A DNA stretch of 64,000 nt from Acidimicrobiaceae bacterium (GTDB lineage Bacteria > Actinomycetota > Acidimicrobiia > Acidimicrobiales > MedAcidi-G1): NCBI GenBank assembly GCA_002687745.1, contig NZBE01000003.1:16663-80662 (forward strand), in the 5' to 3' direction. Positions 33,395 to 41,937 of the stretch are shown piece by piece. The position numbers and the translations under genes were made by a program. Position 1 is the stretch's first letter. Each line of letters starts with the position of its first letter. The notes below the pieces were generated by a model. The model was not told the origin of the DNA and made no database searches. It saw nothing but the letters and a program-made list of their open reading frames with translations.

Positions 33395-35728
33395 GTGAAC
33401 AAACAGTTGGCAGCCCCATCTGGTCTGAGCCCCGCCGAGGTGGCCGAACGAGTAGCCGACGGCCGGGTCAACGATGTACCCGATGCACCCGTCCGCACAA
33501 CCCGCGAGATCCTCAGGGCCAACGTCCTCACACCCGTCAACGCCATCATGGGAACACTGCTTGCCCTCATTCTGGTCGCCGGTTTCCCAGGTGATGCCCT
33601 CTTTGCAGGCGTAATCGTCTCCAACAGCGTCATCGGAGTTCTCCAGGAGTTGAAGGCCCGCCGCACCCTCACCGAGCTGGCCCTCCTGTCTGCCCCCAGG
33701 GCACGCGTCGTACGTGACGGAACACCACAGGAGGTGACGGTCTCCCAGGTGGTCGCCGACGACGTCATGGAGCTGACACCCGGCGACCAGGTGGTGGTCG
33801 ACGGTGACGTGCTCTCAGGTGTGGGCCTCGAAATCGATGAGTCCCTCCTGACCGGTGAGGCCGACCCGGTCGACAAGGCGGAGGGCGACCCGGTGCTCTC
33901 GGGCAGCTTCGTCTCGGCCGGCTCGGGCCACTACGTGGCAACCAGGATCGGAGCCGACTCCTACGCCGCATCGCTGGCCGAGGAGGCCCGCAGGTTCAAG
34001 CTCGCCGACAGCGAACTTCGCTCCGGGGTGAACACGATTCTGCGCTGGCTGACAGCCATCATCCCGCCGGCCGCCGGCCTCCTGCTGCTCCGACTTCTCG
34101 TCACCGAAGACCTCTGGGAGGAGGCCCTGAGGGGAACCGTCGCAGCCGCCGTTGCAATGGTCCCCGACGGTCTCGTCCTGCTCACCAGCCTCTCGTTCAT
34201 TGTCGGTGTGGTCGCCCTGGCAAGGCGCAACGCCCTCGCCAAGGAGCTCTCCTCGGTTGAACTCCTGGCCCGGGTGGACACCCTGTGCCTCGACAAGACC
34301 GGAACCATCACGACCGGCGAGATCTCCTTCGGCCGGGTCGAGGTCATCGGCTCCACCTCCAAGGTCGACGCCACCGCAGCACTCGGCGCCATGGCCGCAG
34401 CCGACCCCTCACCCAACGCCACCCTGTCAGCCGTTGCGGCAGCGTGCCCGGACCCCGGCTGGACCACCACATCGGCAACCCCCTTCTCGTCGGCGCACAA
34501 GTGGGCAGCAGCCGAGTTCGCCGGCCACGGCGTCTACCACCTGGGCGCTCCCGAGGTGCTGCTGCCGGAGGGCGAGTGGGCCACAGCCAGGGCACGCGTG
34601 GTCGAACACGCTGACACGGGCTACCGGATCCTCGTCCTTACACGGGCATCGATCCCCGCCGAGGATGCCGACTCACTGCCAAGGGCCCGGGCACCTCTCT
34701 GCCTGGTTCTCCTCGAAGACACCGTCAAGGAGGATGCGCCCGAGATCCTCGAATACTTCATCCAACAGGGGGTCGACCTCAAGGTGATCTCGGGAGACCA
34801 TCCGTCCACGGTCGCAGCGGTGGCCCGCCGGGCCGGCATTCCCGACGTCGACACCGGCTTTGACGGCCGCGACCTTCCCAGCGACCCCGACGAACTGGCC
34901 GACCTGCTCGCCGGCGAATCCGTGTTCGGGCGGGTGACTCCACACCAGAAGCGGGCGATGATCGCCGCTCTCCAGTCACGCGGCCACACCGTGGCAATGA
35001 CCGGCGACGGCGTCAACGACGTCCTCGCCCTGAAAGATGCCGACATGGGGATCGCCATGGGTTCAGGAAGCTCCGCAACCCGCGCCGTGGCCCAACTTGT
35101 GCTGCTCGACGACCGCTTCTCCACGCTCCCACGAGTTCTGGCCGAAGGCAGACGTGTCATCAACAACATCGAGCGGGTAGCCAACCTGTTCATCTCCAAG
35201 GCCACCTACGCGGTGCTGTTGACCGCCCTCGTCGCCATCATCGGTTCCCCGTTCCCGTTCCTACCCAAGCAGCTGACCCTCATCGGAACGGTCTCGATCG
35301 GGGTACCTGGCTTCTTCCTTGCCCTGGCACCCGACACCTCTCTGGTCGACACCGGCTTCCTCAAGCGGGTACTCAGGTACTCCCTGCCGGCCGGCGTGGC
35401 TGCAGCAATCTCCACCTTCGCCTGCTACGAGATCGTCAGGCGGGGTGATTCCACCCTGGGCGAGGCCCGCACCGCGGCCACGATGGCCCTGCTCGTCGTC
35501 GGACTCGTGATCCTCGTGTCGATCAGCCGACCGCTGCGCACATGGAAGCTGGGGCTGGCCGCCGCCATGGCCGCCTCCTACGCCGGGGTACTGGTGCTTC
35601 CGGCCGGTCGCGACTACTTCGAACTCGTGACACCGCGGTCATCCACATGGGCAGTGGTCGCCATCTGCTCCATGATCGGCGGACTGCTCGTAGCGGTCGG
35701 CCCCCGCCTGATGGAAGGCCGCGAGTAG
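33395..35728 (+). CDS. ctpE: Cation-transporting P-type ATPase, CtpE-like
   Basis: A 777-residue P-type ATPase with actuator motif LLTGEADPV, phosphorylation motif DKTGTITTGE, hinge GDGVNDVLALKDADMG and about ten predicted membrane helices. Overall layout and long matching stretches (ESLLTGEADP, TVAMTGDGVNDVLALKDAD) recall M. tuberculosis CtpE, reported as a calcium uptake ATPase. It lacks N-terminal heavy-metal-binding domains, so copper or zinc export is unlikely. The start is GTG 33395. Monocistronic. Confidence 0.9.
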   Translation: MNKQLAAPSGLSPAEVAERVADGRVNDVPDAPVRTTREILRANVLTPVNAIMGTLLALILVAGFPGDALFAGVIVSNSVIGVLQELKARRTLTELALLSAPRARVVRDGTPQEVTVSQVVADDVMELTPGDQVVVDGDVLSGVGLEIDESLLTGEADPVDKAEGDPVLSGSFVSAGSGHYVATRIGADSYAASLAEEARRFKLADSELRSGVNTILRWLTAIIPPAAGLLLLRLLVTEDLWEEALRGTVAAAVAMVPDGLVLLTSLSFIVGVVALARRNALAKELSSVELLARVDTLCLDKTGTITTGEISFGRVEVIGSTSKVDATAALGAMAAADPSPNATLSAVAAACPDPGWTTTSATPFSSAHKWAAAEFAGHGVYHLGAPEVLLPEGEWATARARVVEHADTGYRILVLTRASIPAEDADSLPRARAPLCLVLLEDTVKEDAPEILEYFIQQGVDLKVISGDHPSTVAAVARRAGIPDVDTGFDGRDLPSDPDELADLLAGESVFGRVTPHQKRAMIAALQSRGHTVAMTGDGVNDVLALKDADMGIAMGSGSSATRAVAQLVLLDDRFSTLPRVLAEGRRVINNIERVANLFISKATYAVLLTALVAIIGSPFPFLPKQLTLIGTVSIGVPGFFLALAPDTSLVDTGFLKRVLRYSLPAGVAAAISTFACYEIVRRGDSTLGEARTAATMALLVVGLVILVSISRPLRTWKLGLAAAMAASYAGVLVLPAGRDYFELVTPRSSTWAVVAICSMIGGLLVAVGPRLMEGRE

Positions 35729-35813
35729 TAGCGTTCGACTGCAACTTCCGATCAGCTTGGTCGAACAACTGTCCTCTGACCGGCGCCAACCATGGCGCAA
35801 GGGGTGAGAACCA

Positions 35814-37082
35814 ATGGCCGATGAAAGCAACGGGCTCTTCGCAACAGCTCTCGCCCAGTTCAACCGTGGCGCCGACCTGATCGAACTACCTGACAGCATC
35901 CGCTCGATCCTCTCCCAGCCCAAGAACGAGATCATCGTGAACTTCCCGGTGCTCATGAACACCGGTGGATACCAGGTCTTTCGCGGCTACCGCATTCAAC
36001 ACAGCAACATCATGGGCCCCTACAAGGGAGGGGTCAGGTTCCACCACGCAGTAAACCTCGACGAGGTCAAGGCCCTCGCCTCCTGGATGACCTGGAAGTC
36101 GGCGCTCTGCAAGATCCCGTTCGGCGGCGCCAAGGGCGGCATTGCCTTCAACCCGAGAGACGTCGAACACGAGGAGTTGGAACGGGTCGTCCGCAGGTTC
36201 ACACACGCCCTAGGTGCCAACATCGGCCCCGACCACGACATCCCGGCACCCGACCTGGGCAGCAACCCACAGGCAATGGTCTGGATGATGGACACCTACG
36301 CAAACTCCACAGGTGTCACCGAACGCCAGAACGTGAAGCGCATCGTCACCGGCAAGACCCTAGAGACCGGCGGAAGCCCCGGACGCGACAAGGCCACCGG
36401 CCAGGGGGTCATATTCTGCCTCCAGCACTGGGCCGATGAGACGGGCTTTGACCTGAGCAGCGGCAGAGCCGTCATCCAGGGCTGGGGAAACGTGGGTGGA
36501 GCCACCGGCCGCATCCTGCAGGTCCACGGCGCACGTGTGGTGGCCGCATCAGACCACCTCGGGGCCATCGCCGACGAGGACGGCATCGACGCCTTCGACC
36601 TGACCGACTGGGTAGGCGAACACGGCACGGTCACCGGCTTCCCCAATGCCGACTGGATCGAGCCCGCGGACCTGTGGGGAGTAGACGCCGACATGGTGAT
36701 ACCGGCGGCACTCGAGAACCAGATTACGGCTGACAACGCAGGACAGATCAGGGCACGGGTTGTCGTCGAGGCTGCCAACGGCCCTACAACGCTCGAGGCC
36801 GAGGCCATCCTTGCCGACCGGGGGATCGATGTGCTTCCCGACATCCTCGTCAACGCCGGCGGTGTGATCGTCTCCTACTTCGAATGGCTGCAGAACCGGT
36901 CGGCACAGACGTGGAACCTCGACGACGTGGACCACAAGTTGCGCGACATCCTCTGGGAGGCCTCGGACTCCATCTGCGAGATACGCGAAGAACTCGATAT
37001 CGCCTCGCGTCGCGACGCCGCCTACGCGGTCGCGTTACGGCACCTCAAGGTCGTCTACGAACAGCGTGGGATATTCCCGTAG
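35814..37082 (+). CDS. gdhA: Glutamate dehydrogenase (Glu/Leu/Phe/Val family)
   Basis: A 422-residue hexameric-type dehydrogenase interconverting glutamate and 2-oxoglutarate plus ammonia. Motifs include GPYKGGVRFH, the catalytic-lysine segment KIPFGGAKGGI with the Asp in DIPAPDLGSNPQAM, and the NAD(P) loop IQGWGNVGGATG. Length and motifs fit the short catabolic or amphibolic class common in archaea and Gram-positive bacteria. It is convergent with the WhiB gene. Leucine or other branched-chain dehydrogenase activity cannot be ruled out but the active-site pattern favours glutamate. Confidence 0.92.
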   Translation: MADESNGLFATALAQFNRGADLIELPDSIRSILSQPKNEIIVNFPVLMNTGGYQVFRGYRIQHSNIMGPYKGGVRFHHAVNLDEVKALASWMTWKSALCKIPFGGAKGGIAFNPRDVEHEELERVVRRFTHALGANIGPDHDIPAPDLGSNPQAMVWMMDTYANSTGVTERQNVKRIVTGKTLETGGSPGRDKATGQGVIFCLQHWADETGFDLSSGRAVIQGWGNVGGATGRILQVHGARVVAASDHLGAIADEDGIDAFDLTDWVGEHGTVTGFPNADWIEPADLWGVDADMVIPAALENQITADNAGQIRARVVVEAANGPTTLEAEAILADRGIDVLPDILVNAGGVIVSYFEWLQNRSAQTWNLDDVDHKLRDILWEASDSICEIREELDIASRRDAAYAVALRHLKVVYEQRGIFP

Positions 37083-37104
37083 GGAGGTCCCGTTCGGGTT
37101 GGGG

Positions 37105-37443
37105 TCAGCCGGCCTCGGCCAGTGCCGCTGCGGCCCGCCTTGCCGCCACCTGACGGCGCCCGATGATGGGCGTGGTCGGAGCAAAGCCGGCGGTTGCCCG
37201 CTCAGACTCGGACTCTGCACCCCAGAAGCCAAGTTCACGGTTGTCGCGTGCGTAGGCCCTGCACTCGACCGTCGACGCACAGGCCTCACAGAGTCCCCTC
37301 GCCTTCGATTCGCGGCGGACCCTGGCCTCTGGCCGCTCTGCGAACGGGGCGAAGAAGAGATCGCTCCTACCCGCACAGAGTCCGTCGGTCATCCAGGCCT
37401 GTGTCTGCCAGTCGACGTACGTGTTCGCCGCTGCTATTGACAT
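37105..37443 (-). CDS. WhiB-family iron-sulfur transcriptional regulator
   Basis: ATG 37443, after a GAAGGGGAGA ribosome-binding site, gives 112 residues. The four cluster cysteines are Cys23, Cys52, Cys55 and Cys61 (C-x28-C-x2-C-x5-C), followed by the turn motif LGFWGAESESER and a basic C-terminal tail (RRQVAARRAA) for DNA binding. WhiB proteins are confined to Actinomycetota and their phages, which anchors the taxonomic call. It acts with a sigma factor in redox or developmental control. The target genes are unknown. A longer frame to 37587 is less likely. Confidence 0.92.
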   Translation of the reverse strand: MSIAAANTYVDWQTQAWMTDGLCAGRSDLFFAPFAERPEARVRRESKARGLCEACASTVECRAYARDNRELGFWGAESESERATAGFAPTTPIIGRRQVAARRAAAALAEAG

Positions 37444-37561
37444 GGTCTCCCCTTCTTTTCTTTCGATTCCCGGGCTGTTCCCCACAGCCCCTCCAGACCG
37501 GTGATAGTACGAAACCGGTCGATGGCTGAACAGGGCCCGGTAATGATTGTTACAGAACCTC

Positions 37562-37582
37562 TCTATCTCCACGAGAGATAGA
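37562..37582. promoter_or_regulatory. Perfect inverted repeat between whiB and mch
   Basis: TCTATCTC (37562-37569) and GAGATAGA (37575-37582) form an 8-base perfect palindrome with a 5-base CACGA spacer, in the intergenic region between divergent whiB and mch. The geometry suits a dimeric repressor operator. Regulator unknown. The rest of 37444-37664 shows no gene. Confidence 0.35.
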
Positions 37583-37664
37583 TCCAAGCATCAGGCATTC
37601 CCAGCCACGATGACTACCCGGTAGCAACATGCAAGGATGTGGTAGCCCACCCCCCGGTAATGGC

Positions 37665-38657
37665 ATGCTCACACCCGTGAAGCAGCCCACAGGACCATTC
37701 TTTGACGACCTGACGGTCGGCCAGGTACTCGACCCGGCACCCGCCATGACAATCGGGCCCGGCGAGGCCGCCACATACCAGGCCATCTGCGGAGACCCAC
37801 TCGCCACCTGCCTCAGCAGCACCACGGCCGAGGCAGTCACCGGAAACCCGACCATGCTCGTGAACCCCGCCCTCGTGATGCACACCTCCATCGGGCAGAG
37901 CACAGTCGCCACCCGGGCGGTCATCGCCAACCTCTTCTACCGGGACGTGGCGCTACAAGGAGCGGTACGCCACGGCGCAACCCTCGAGACAACCGTCCGG
38001 ATCCTCGGCCTGCGGCAACTGACCCACCGACCCGACAGGCCCGCCAGAGGACTCGCACTGCTCGGAATAAGAACCACCTCCCTCGGCAACGGCGAACCCG
38101 TAGTGGAATACGAACGCTGCGCCATGCTCCACATGCGCCACCCCGAGGCTGAAACAGGACACAACGACGACCTCGGCGAAGTGAGCCACGAGATCAACCT
38201 GGCCGACTGGACCAACCACGCCCCCGCCGGCTGGGACCCGTCACCGCTGACACACGACAACCGGTGGGAAATCGGAACGACACGCACCGACCCGCTACGG
38301 GACACGATCACCTCAGCACCCGAACTTGCCCGCCTCACCCAGAACCTGGCGCCTGTCCACCGCGACCCGGCTGCCGGAGGCGGCCAACGCCTCGTCTACG
38401 GAGGTCACACCATCGGCCTGGCCCAGGCATCCCTGAACCGCGTCATGCCGGCAAACGCAACCACCCTCGGATGGCAGGCCTGCAACCACACCGGACCTGT
38501 TCACGAAGGCGACGTTCTCAGCTTCAACCACACCCTCATCGACGAACAGCCTGCGGGCGCCGGCAACATGAGGGCCGTCAGGGTCACGGCAGAGGCCGAC
38601 CGCAACGGCACCGCCGTACCAGTACTGGACTGGCACCTCGTTGTCTGGGGGGCCTGA
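37665..38657 (+). CDS. mch: Mesaconyl-C1-CoA hydratase (beta-methylmalyl-CoA dehydratase), MaoC-like
   Basis: A double-hotdog MaoC-family protein of about 330 residues. Pattern similarity to Chloroflexus Mch runs the full length as I recall that sequence: GPFFDDLTVGQ at the start, RILGLRQLTHR in the middle, and HRDPAAGGGQRLVYGGHTIGLAQ, with the hydratase His region, towards the end. Mch reversibly dehydrates beta-methylmalyl-CoA to mesaconyl-C1-CoA in the 3-hydroxypropionate bicycle and in related acid assimilation routes. The next gene, on the opposite strand, encodes the matching CoA-transferase. Start is uncertain: ATG 37665 or GTG 37677. A generic MaoC hydratase is the fallback call. Confidence 0.75.
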   Translation: MLTPVKQPTGPFFDDLTVGQVLDPAPAMTIGPGEAATYQAICGDPLATCLSSTTAEAVTGNPTMLVNPALVMHTSIGQSTVATRAVIANLFYRDVALQGAVRHGATLETTVRILGLRQLTHRPDRPARGLALLGIRTTSLGNGEPVVEYERCAMLHMRHPEAETGHNDDLGEVSHEINLADWTNHAPAGWDPSPLTHDNRWEIGTTRTDPLRDTITSAPELARLTQNLAPVHRDPAAGGGQRLVYGGHTIGLAQASLNRVMPANATTLGWQACNHTGPVHEGDVLSFNHTLIDEQPAGAGNMRAVRVTAEADRNGTAVPVLDWHLVVWGA

Positions 38658-38673
38658 ACACCCCACCGCCCCG

Positions 38674-39909
38674 TCAGGGGCCGGCCACCACACCCCTGTC
38701 GAACAACTCACCCACCTCAGCCGACGAGAGACCCAGGTCGTCGCTCAGCACCTGCTCAGTGTGCTCCCCCAGCATGGGCGCCGTAGCCGCCCCCCGCTCA
38801 ACAACACCCGGGCCGCCGAAAGCCAACGGCGAACCCGGAACAAGGTGGACCCCAACCCCGGGCTGATCCAACTCCACGAACAGCGGATTCGCCGTCGAAC
38901 AACGCCCGTCCTCGTCGAGCATCTCCAGGAAGGTCCTGTAAGGACCCCAGCAGACACCGTGACCGTCCAGAACGGACGCAACCTCGCGAAGGCTCCGCCC
39001 GGCGAACCACGGAGAGAACAGGCCACCCAACTCGCCACGGGCGACGAACCGGTCGCCCTCGTCGGCAAAGTCCAGGCCCATGACATCAGCCAGAGCCGCC
39101 ACCTCATCCGTTGTACCGGTAGCCGCCAACAGGCCCCTCCACTGCTTGGGGCTGATGGCCACGACCATCACACGCCGGCCATCAGCCGTCTCAAAGTCGC
39201 TTCCGTAGGCGCCATAGAGGTCGTTGCCGATGCGCTCCCTCTGGGTTCGCCCCACCTGGGCCTCAGCCAGGTTCCCGAGCGCACCCACGGCCGCCAACGC
39301 CACATCAGCCAGGGCCAACGACACCTGCTGGCCCTCACCGGTAATCGACCTGTGACGATCCGCAGCCAACAGGCCCACGGCAGCCATCTGGCCACACACC
39401 AGGTCCCAGGCGGGAACCACGTTGTTGACAGGCCTCGGGTCATCAGGGTGGCCCGTCACCGCCGGATACCCCACCGCGCAGTTGACCGTGTAGTCCACCG
39501 CCGTGGTTCCGTCGTGACTTCCCGTGATGGACACCATCACAAGATCGTCGACACCCTCACTCAGACGCTCCCACGACAGCCACCCGACAGCCGGAAAGTT
39601 CGTGAGAAAGTTCCCCGCCCCCGCAATCAACCCACCCAGGAGCTCCTGCACCCTGCCATCGGACAGGTCCACCGCCATCGACCTCTTACCCCGGTTCAGG
39701 CCGTTCCAGTAGAGGCTGACACCGTCATCGGTCAAGGGCCACCGCTTGTGGTCGATCCCCCCGCCAATCCGATCGAAACGGACCACGTCGGCACCCAGCT
39801 GCGCCAGTGCCATGCCACCCGACGGCGCCGCAACGAAGGCCGACCCCTCGACAACCGACAGCCCCTCAAGTGGTCGAACCGGGCTGCCCGCACCGCCTGC
39901 GCCGGTCAA
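38674..39909 (-). CDS. mct: Mesaconyl-CoA C1-C4 CoA transferase (2-methylfumaryl-CoA isomerase)
   Basis: A 411-residue family III CoA-transferase. Stretches such as VEGSAFVAAPSGGMALAQLG, IGGGIDHKRWP, GNDLYGAYGSDFET and the C-terminal LSSAEVGELFD closely follow Chloroflexus Mct as I recall it, far more than generic CaiB proteins do. Mct moves CoA within mesaconate from C1 to C4. Together with Mch on the facing strand it would carry beta-methylmalyl-CoA on to mesaconyl-C4-CoA. The partner enzymes Mcl (lyase) and Meh (C4 hydratase) are not in the window, so pathway completeness is unproven. Confidence 0.82.
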   Translation of the reverse strand: MTGAGGAGSPVRPLEGLSVVEGSAFVAAPSGGMALAQLGADVVRFDRIGGGIDHKRWPLTDDGVSLYWNGLNRGKRSMAVDLSDGRVQELLGGLIAGAGNFLTNFPAVGWLSWERLSEGVDDLVMVSITGSHDGTTAVDYTVNCAVGYPAVTGHPDDPRPVNNVVPAWDLVCGQMAAVGLLAADRHRSITGEGQQVSLALADVALAAVGALGNLAEAQVGRTQRERIGNDLYGAYGSDFETADGRRVMVVAISPKQWRGLLAATGTTDEVAALADVMGLDFADEGDRFVARGELGGLFSPWFAGRSLREVASVLDGHGVCWGPYRTFLEMLDEDGRCSTANPLFVELDQPGVGVHLVPGSPLAFGGPGVVERGAATAPMLGEHTEQVLSDDLGLSSAEVGELFDRGVVAGP

Positions 39910-39929
39910 GGTACCACCCGGTCAGACCC

Positions 39930-40397
39930 TCAGGACCACGACAGGATGTCGGCCAACACCTCGTCGGCATGCTCATCAAGGGTCTGCGACGAGTTGAGGT
40001 CGTAGGCAGCCGCAATCGTGCCGTCGGGAGCGATCAGGTACGAATAGCGGTACGGAAACGCAGCAATGGGACCATCGTCCGGGCGAACCGCCTCATAGGC
40101 CGCACCCATCACCCTGTCGGGATCCGACAACAACGAATACGGAAAGCCCTGTGCGTCGGCAAAGGCCTTCTGCTCCTCGACCGTGTCAAAACTCGCACCC
40201 ACAACCACGGCACCAGCCTCTGAAAATGATGAGATTCGATCACGGAATCCCTGTCCCTGAACCGTTCAACCAGGTGTCGAGGCCTTCGGATACCACCACA
40301 GGGCCACCCACGAACCAGCCAGGTCGTCGGAACTCACCCTGATTCCGTTCTGGTCAGGCGCCGAGAACGCCGGTGCAACCGTTCCTACCTCGAGCAT
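39930..40397 (-). CDS. Peroxiredoxin (BCP/PrxQ-like), candidate selenoprotein (in-frame TGA at 40266-40268)
   Basis: Reading through one TGA from ATG 40397 gives a complete 155-residue peroxiredoxin. The core reads WWYPKASTPG-(TGA)-TVQGQGFRD, so TGA codon 44 takes the place of the peroxidatic cysteine in the invariant TPGCT motif. Downstream, the frame keeps all family features (GASFDTVEEQ, YSLLSDPDR, SYLIAPDGTI) to a normal stop. The resolving cysteine that PrxQ proteins usually have five residues later is Gln here, so it would be a one-selenocysteine enzyme needing an external thiol. A 7-base-pair hairpin with a G at loop position 2 lies 21 bases after the TGA. Ordinary gene calling reports only the C-terminal 92 residues. 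Selenocysteine is the best explanation. Confidence 0.86.
40231..40251 (-). promoter_or_regulatory. Candidate bacterial SECIS hairpin in the peroxiredoxin gene
   Basis: On the minus strand GGGATTC pairs with GAATCTC (one G-T pair) around the 7-base loop CGTGATC. The loop begins 21 bases after the in-frame TGA (40268-40266) and has G at its second position. This meets the bacterial SECIS description (stem, small loop with early G, about 16-37 bases of spacing) better than the thioredoxin-like gene's hairpin. Confidence 0.6.
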
Positions 40398-40539
40398 TCA
40401 AAACCCCTTCCCAGACCTGATCCGGATGTCGTGCGTCGACCATAGCCGTGAGGACACCGGCCAATGGGGCTCCTGACACGGTGCTGGCTAGGCTCCGGCC
40501 CCATCAGGTAATCCTCAAGACACCTCCAGGGAGCCAACA

Positions 40540-41742
40540 ATGCCCGAAGCCGTAATCGTCGCAACCGCCCGCACCCCCATCGGACGCGCCAACAAGGGCA
40601 GCCTCGTCGACGCCCGACCCGACGACATGTCCGCCTTCATCATCAACGACGTCCTCGGCAAGGTTCCCGACCTGCCCCGCGACGAAGTCGAGGACGTGAT
40701 CTGGGGAACCGGCCAGCCCGGCGGCGAACAGGGCTACAACGTCGCCCGCGTCGCATCCGTCCTCGCCGGCCTCGACTCACCCGGAGTAACCGTCAACCGG
40801 TACTGCTCATCGTCACTCCAGACAATCCGGATGGCAGCCCACACGATCATGGCCGGAATGGGCGAGGTCTTCGTCTCAGGAGGGGTCGAGTGCGTAAGCC
40901 GCTACCAGTACGGCGCAGCCGACAACGGCCCACACAACCCCCTCTTCGCAGACGCCGAAGCCCGCACCGCCAGCCGCACCACAGGCGGGGCAGAAACCTG
41001 GACCCCACCCGAGGGCCTGCCCGACATCTACATGGCAATGGGCCAGACAGCAGAGAACGTGGCGTCCTACAAGGGCGTGTCACGCCAGGCCCAGGACGAA
41101 TGGGGCGTCCGGTCCCAGAACCGCGCCGAGGCCGCCCGCGACCGTGGCTTCTTCGAACGCGAGATCACCCCCTACACCCTCCCCGACGGCACCATCGTCA
41201 GCACCGACGACGGCATCCGGGCCGGAACCACCTACGAAAAGGTCTCCCAACTCAACCCCGTGTTTCGCCCCGACGGAACCGTCACCGCCGGCAACGCCTG
41301 CCCACTCAACGACGGTGCAGCAGCAGTAGTCGTCATGAGCGCAACCCGGGCAGCCGAACTGGGCATCACCCCGATCGCCAAGATCATCTCCTCAGGCGTG
41401 TCAGCACTCAGCCCCGAGATCATGGGCCTCGGCCCAGCCGACGCAATCCGAATCGCACTCGGCCGCGTCAACATGACCATCGACGACATCGACCTCGTCG
41501 AAATCAACGAAGCGTTCGCCGCCCAGGTCCTCCCATCAGCAGACGAACTCGGCATCGACCACGACAAACTGAACGTGAACGGCGGCGCAATAGCCCTCGG
41601 CCACCCCTTCGGAATGACCGGATCACGCATCATGGCAACACTCCTCAACGGACTCGAAGACTCCGACAAGGAGTTCGGGCTGGAATCGATGTGCGTGGGC
41701 GGCGGCCAGGGAATGGCGATGATCGTCCAGCGCCTTAGCTGA
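40540..41742 (+). CDS. Acetyl-CoA C-acyltransferase (thiolase)
   Basis: A 400-residue degradative-type thiolase with nucleophilic Cys89 (NRYCSSSLQ), the His motif GGAIALGHPFGMTG and the second Cys in SMCVGGGQG. It cleaves 3-ketoacyl-CoA in beta-oxidation or condenses acyl-CoAs. ATG 40540 has a CAGGGAG ribosome-binding site. It is divergent from the peroxiredoxin gene and stands alone, so it is not part of a complete fatty-acid operon here. The 3-oxoadipyl or acetoacetyl specificity cannot be told. Confidence 0.92.
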   Translation: MPEAVIVATARTPIGRANKGSLVDARPDDMSAFIINDVLGKVPDLPRDEVEDVIWGTGQPGGEQGYNVARVASVLAGLDSPGVTVNRYCSSSLQTIRMAAHTIMAGMGEVFVSGGVECVSRYQYGAADNGPHNPLFADAEARTASRTTGGAETWTPPEGLPDIYMAMGQTAENVASYKGVSRQAQDEWGVRSQNRAEAARDRGFFEREITPYTLPDGTIVSTDDGIRAGTTYEKVSQLNPVFRPDGTVTAGNACPLNDGAAAVVVMSATRAAELGITPIAKIISSGVSALSPEIMGLGPADAIRIALGRVNMTIDDIDLVEINEAFAAQVLPSADELGIDHDKLNVNGGAIALGHPFGMTGSRIMATLLNGLEDSDKEFGLESMCVGGGQGMAMIVQRLS

Positions 41743-41766
41743 GGGTTCTCCTCCTCTCTGCTACCC

Positions 41767-41841
41767 GGGGGGACGGCCAGCGCACGTCCGCTCCTCCTGC
41801 TGGCACAAAGTCGTTCACATACGCCCGCTGGCCATCCCCCC
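41767..41841. repeat. 16-base inverted repeat between thiolase and ilvC
   Basis: GGGGGGACGGCCAGCG (41767-41782) and CGCTGGCCATCCCCCC (41826-41841) are inverted copies with one mismatch, separated by 43 bases. They lie between convergent genes, so a shared terminator or a structural element is possible. There is no U-tract on either side. Nothing else recognisable lies in 41743-41937. Confidence 0.55.
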
Positions 41842-41937
41842 TACACCAGGCTCAACACCCTCATGGGCGGCACTGTCCTTGTTGGGGTGGAGGGATGTGT
41901 GCGCTGTCGCCTTTCGGGGATGCGTGCGCGGGCCTGG

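Noticed and set aside
39930..40208. A stand-alone 92-residue peroxiredoxin fragment starting at GTG 40208
   Set aside because: The upstream 63 codons in the same frame complete a normal peroxiredoxin apart from one TGA at the catalytic position.
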